14,180 nt of DNA, from NCBI GenBank assembly GCA_938023905.1, contig CALJCO010000122.1, positions 1 to 14,180 on the forward strand. Direction: 5' to 3'. The notes below the pieces were generated by a model that made no database searches, was not told the DNA's origin, and saw only the letters and a program-made list of their open reading frames with translations. Source of the DNA: an uncultured Collinsella sp. Its GTDB lineage: Bacteria; Actinomycetota; Coriobacteriia; Coriobacteriales; Coriobacteriaceae. This document shows positions 12,736 through 14,180 of this stretch, one piece after another (positions within the stretch are counted from its first letter, which is position 1; every line of letters begins with the position of its first letter). The position numbers were made by a program, and so were the translations under genes.

Positions 12736-12741
12736 TAGTAT
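12736..12741 (+). promoter_or_regulatory. -10 box of ligA
   Basis: TAGTAT lies 30 bp upstream of the ligA ATG (12772), and an AAGGAG ribosome site follows at about 12763-12768. No clear -35 is visible. Confidence 0.35.
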
Positions 12742-12771
12742 CCGTTTGAAATCGAGCGAAGGAGTGCCGCT

Positions 12772-14169
12772 ATGGAGCAATCGAGCCTGTTTGGTGACGG
12801 CGTGGACATCGATACCGAAACGCCCGCGAGCACGGATACCGCCGTACCGGCCGATGCCCGTGCCCAGGCGGCAGCGCGTGCGGCCGAGCTGCGCCACGAG
12901 CTCGATTACCACGCCTATCGCTACTACATGCTCGATGCGCCCGAGATCACGGACGCCGCCTTTGACAAGATGCTCGTTGAGCTGCAGGAAATTGAGGCCA
13001 CCTACCCCGACCTGGTGACGCCCGACAGCTATACCCAGCGCGTGGGCGGGTACGTGAGCGAGCAGTTTACGCCGGTCACGCATATGGCGCGCATGTATTC
13101 CATGGACGATGCCATGGATCTGGACGAACTCGACGCGTGGCTCCAGCGCACCGAGGATGCGCTCGGTGCCGGCAGCGTCACCTATACCTGCGAGCTTAAG
13201 ATCGACGGCCTGGGCGTGGCGCTTACCTACCAAAACGGCACCTTCGTACGCGCAGCCACACGCGGCGATGGCACCACGGGCGAGGACGTGTCGCTCAACG
13301 TCCGTACCATCAAGGATGTGCCCATGCACCTGTCCGAGCCGGCGCTCGCCCACATGGGCGCCGACCGCGAGCGCACCATCGAGGTCCGTGGCGAGGTCTA
13401 TATGCCCAAGGGCAGCTTTGTGCGCCTGAACGACGAGGCCGATGCCGAGGGGCGCGACCCCTTCGCCAACCCGCGCAACGCTGCCGCCGGCAGCCTGCGC
13501 CAAAAGGACCCCAAGGTCACGGCGCGCCGCGATCTCGCTACCTTTATCTATGCCATCGCCGATACCGATCCGCTGCACGTCCACAGCCAGCGCGAGTTCC
13601 TCGATTGGCTGCGTAGCGCCGGCTTTAGCGTCAACCCTAACGTGGCTCGCTGTGCCACACCCGCCGAGGTCCACGAGTTCTGTGCCCAGGCGCTCGAACA
13701 CCGCGGTGACCTGGACTACGACATCGACGGCGTGGTCGTAAAGGTCGACAGCTTCCAGCAGCAGCTCGACCTGGGCTTTACCGCCCGCGCACCGCGCTGG
13801 GCCATCGCCTTTAAGTTCCCGCCCGAGGAAAAGCAGACCGTCCTGCGCGAGATTCGCATCCAGGTGGGCCGCACCGGTGTGCTCACACCGGTCGCCGAGT
13901 TCGACCCGGTGACGGTTGCCGGCTCCACCATCGCGCGCGCCACGCTGCACAACATCGACGAGATCCGTCGCAAAAACGTGCGCGAGGGCGACACTATCCA
14001 CATCGACATTCCGGGCCGTAAGCTGGACCTGCTGGTGGACGAGACCGAACTGGAAAAACGCCGCGCCGAACTGGTCAGGCCCCAAAAGGACTGCCCCTAT
14101 CCGGTGTTGCGGCGCTATGCCCATCTGGTCAGCTCGGCGGCCAACGGCGCGCGGTACAAGAATATTTAA
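12772..14169 (+). CDS. ligA: NAD-dependent DNA ligase N-terminal part joined in frame to the IlvD C-terminus (chimeric ORF)
   Basis: The first ~404 of 465 residues are NAD-dependent DNA ligase, which seals nicks in replication and repair. There is an N-terminal Ia domain (ELRHELDYHAYRYYMLDAPEITD, about 40-62), the adenylation motif ELKIDG with Lys143, then RGDGTTGEDVSLNVRT, NPRNAAAGSLRQKD, DYDIDGVVVKVD, WAIAFKFPPEEK and the OB-fold QVGRTGVLTPVAEFDPV. A ligase should continue for some 270 residues with a Cys4 zinc finger, helix-hairpin-helix repeats and a BRCT domain. Instead, after residues 404-408 (REGDT) the frame turns into the dihydroxy-acid dehydratase C-terminus and stops at 14169. Without zinc finger and HhH domains the ligase would be inactive, and ligA is essential, so an intact copy should exist elsewhere or the joint is artificial. 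The start has AAGGAG upstream. Confidence 0.85.
   Translation: MEQSSLFGDGVDIDTETPASTDTAVPADARAQAAARAAELRHELDYHAYRYYMLDAPEITDAAFDKMLVELQEIEATYPDLVTPDSYTQRVGGYVSEQFTPVTHMARMYSMDDAMDLDELDAWLQRTEDALGAGSVTYTCELKIDGLGVALTYQNGTFVRAATRGDGTTGEDVSLNVRTIKDVPMHLSEPALAHMGADRERTIEVRGEVYMPKGSFVRLNDEADAEGRDPFANPRNAAAGSLRQKDPKVTARRDLATFIYAIADTDPLHVHSQREFLDWLRSAGFSVNPNVARCATPAEVHEFCAQALEHRGDLDYDIDGVVVKVDSFQQQLDLGFTARAPRWAIAFKFPPEEKQTVLREIRIQVGRTGVLTPVAEFDPVTVAGSTIARATLHNIDEIRRKNVREGDTIHIDIPGRKLDLLVDETELEKRRAELVRPQKDCPYPVLRRYAHLVSSAANGARYKNI
13981..14169 (+). other. ilvD: 3' end of a dihydroxy-acid dehydratase (ilvD) gene fused to ligA
   Basis: Residues from about 405 onward of the open frame read EGDTIHIDIPGRKLDLLV, then ELEKRRAELV, then PVLRRYAHLVSSAANGA before the stop. 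This is the typical IlvD ending (a GD-I-IDIP-R-L segment, an ELAKRR-like helix, and a final RYA-LVSSA-GA motif). It does not resemble the KAGEVIP and Cys4 zinc-finger region expected in a ligase. IlvD makes 2-keto acids for valine, leucine and isoleucine; only its last ~57 residues are here. After the stop, AAGGAAACGCTGA looks like the ribosome site of a following gene, as expected at the end of ilvD in an ilv operon. Confidence 0.8.
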
Positions 14170-14180
14170 GGAAACGCTGA

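Noticed and set aside
12715..14124. Minus-strand open frame of 469 codons opposite ligA
   Set aside because: Shadow of ligA; it also crosses the ligase-IlvD joint without any recognisable domain.
14080..14169. Frameshift in the ligase zinc finger explaining the early stop
   Set aside because: I first tried to read a Cys4 finger in another frame, but the actual frame matches the IlvD C-terminus throughout, so no frameshift is needed.
1..14180. CRISPR array, tRNA, rRNA or insertion sequence
   Set aside because: No regularly spaced repeats, no cloverleaf-type or rRNA sequence, and no transposase or integrase gene was seen.

Overview
The window reads as a chromosomal segment of a high-GC gut actinobacterium of the class Coriobacteriia, most likely Collinsella or a close relative. 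The grounds are GC-rich codon use in most genes, an atypical GlnR-like OmpR-family regulator next to a type I glutamine synthetase gene, and a uronate pathway of the kind found in gut bacteria. The genus is inferred from overall character, not from a marker gene.

Region 1 (about 1-6440) is a uronate catabolic locus. On the minus strand lie kdgK (KDG kinase), kdgA (KDPG aldolase), dhuD (an SDR dehydrogenase) and dhuI (an RpiB-fold isomerase). Together they would convert the unsaturated uronate released from glycosaminoglycans (or pectin/alginate-type uronides) through 4-deoxy-5-hexosulose-uronate, 2,5-diketo-3-deoxygluconate, KDG and KDPG to pyruvate and glyceraldehyde-3-phosphate. Two plus-strand regulators are interleaved: a GntR/FadR-type protein at 2178-2870 and a LacI-type protein at 5416-6438. 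No polysaccharide lyase, unsaturated glucuronyl hydrolase or intact transporter is present, but a short remnant of what looks like a membrane protein C-terminus lies at 1944-2069. The intergenic DNA is unusually rich in inverted repeats, including a 13-mer repeated three times around gntR, an 18-bp hairpin in the kdgK leader, and tandem LacI-type sites.

Region 2 (about 6440-8680) is a two-gene nitrogen unit: a glutamine synthetase-fold protein followed 50 bp later by a GlnR-like orphan response regulator. A sequence fitting the actinobacterial GlnR box lies upstream. The synthetase-like protein has lost several metal-binding and catalytic residues that are otherwise conserved, so it may not be an ordinary glutamine synthetase.

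Region 3 (about 8680-10890) is a visibly more A/T-rich accessory cassette of three tightly packed genes for exported proteins: a papain-like secreted peptidase with a streptopain-type pro-region, a small single-pass membrane protein, and a secreted protein of unknown function. It looks acquired.

Region 4 (about 11000-14180) holds an HtrA/DegP-type membrane-anchored serine protease with a strong terminator after it, then ligA. The ligA reading frame is chimeric. About 400 residues of NAD-dependent DNA ligase join in frame, at a shared R-E-G-D-T segment, to the last ~57 residues of dihydroxy-acid dehydratase (IlvD). This is either an assembly chimera or a real deletion/recombination joint, and it is the most important thing to check before the right end of the window is used.
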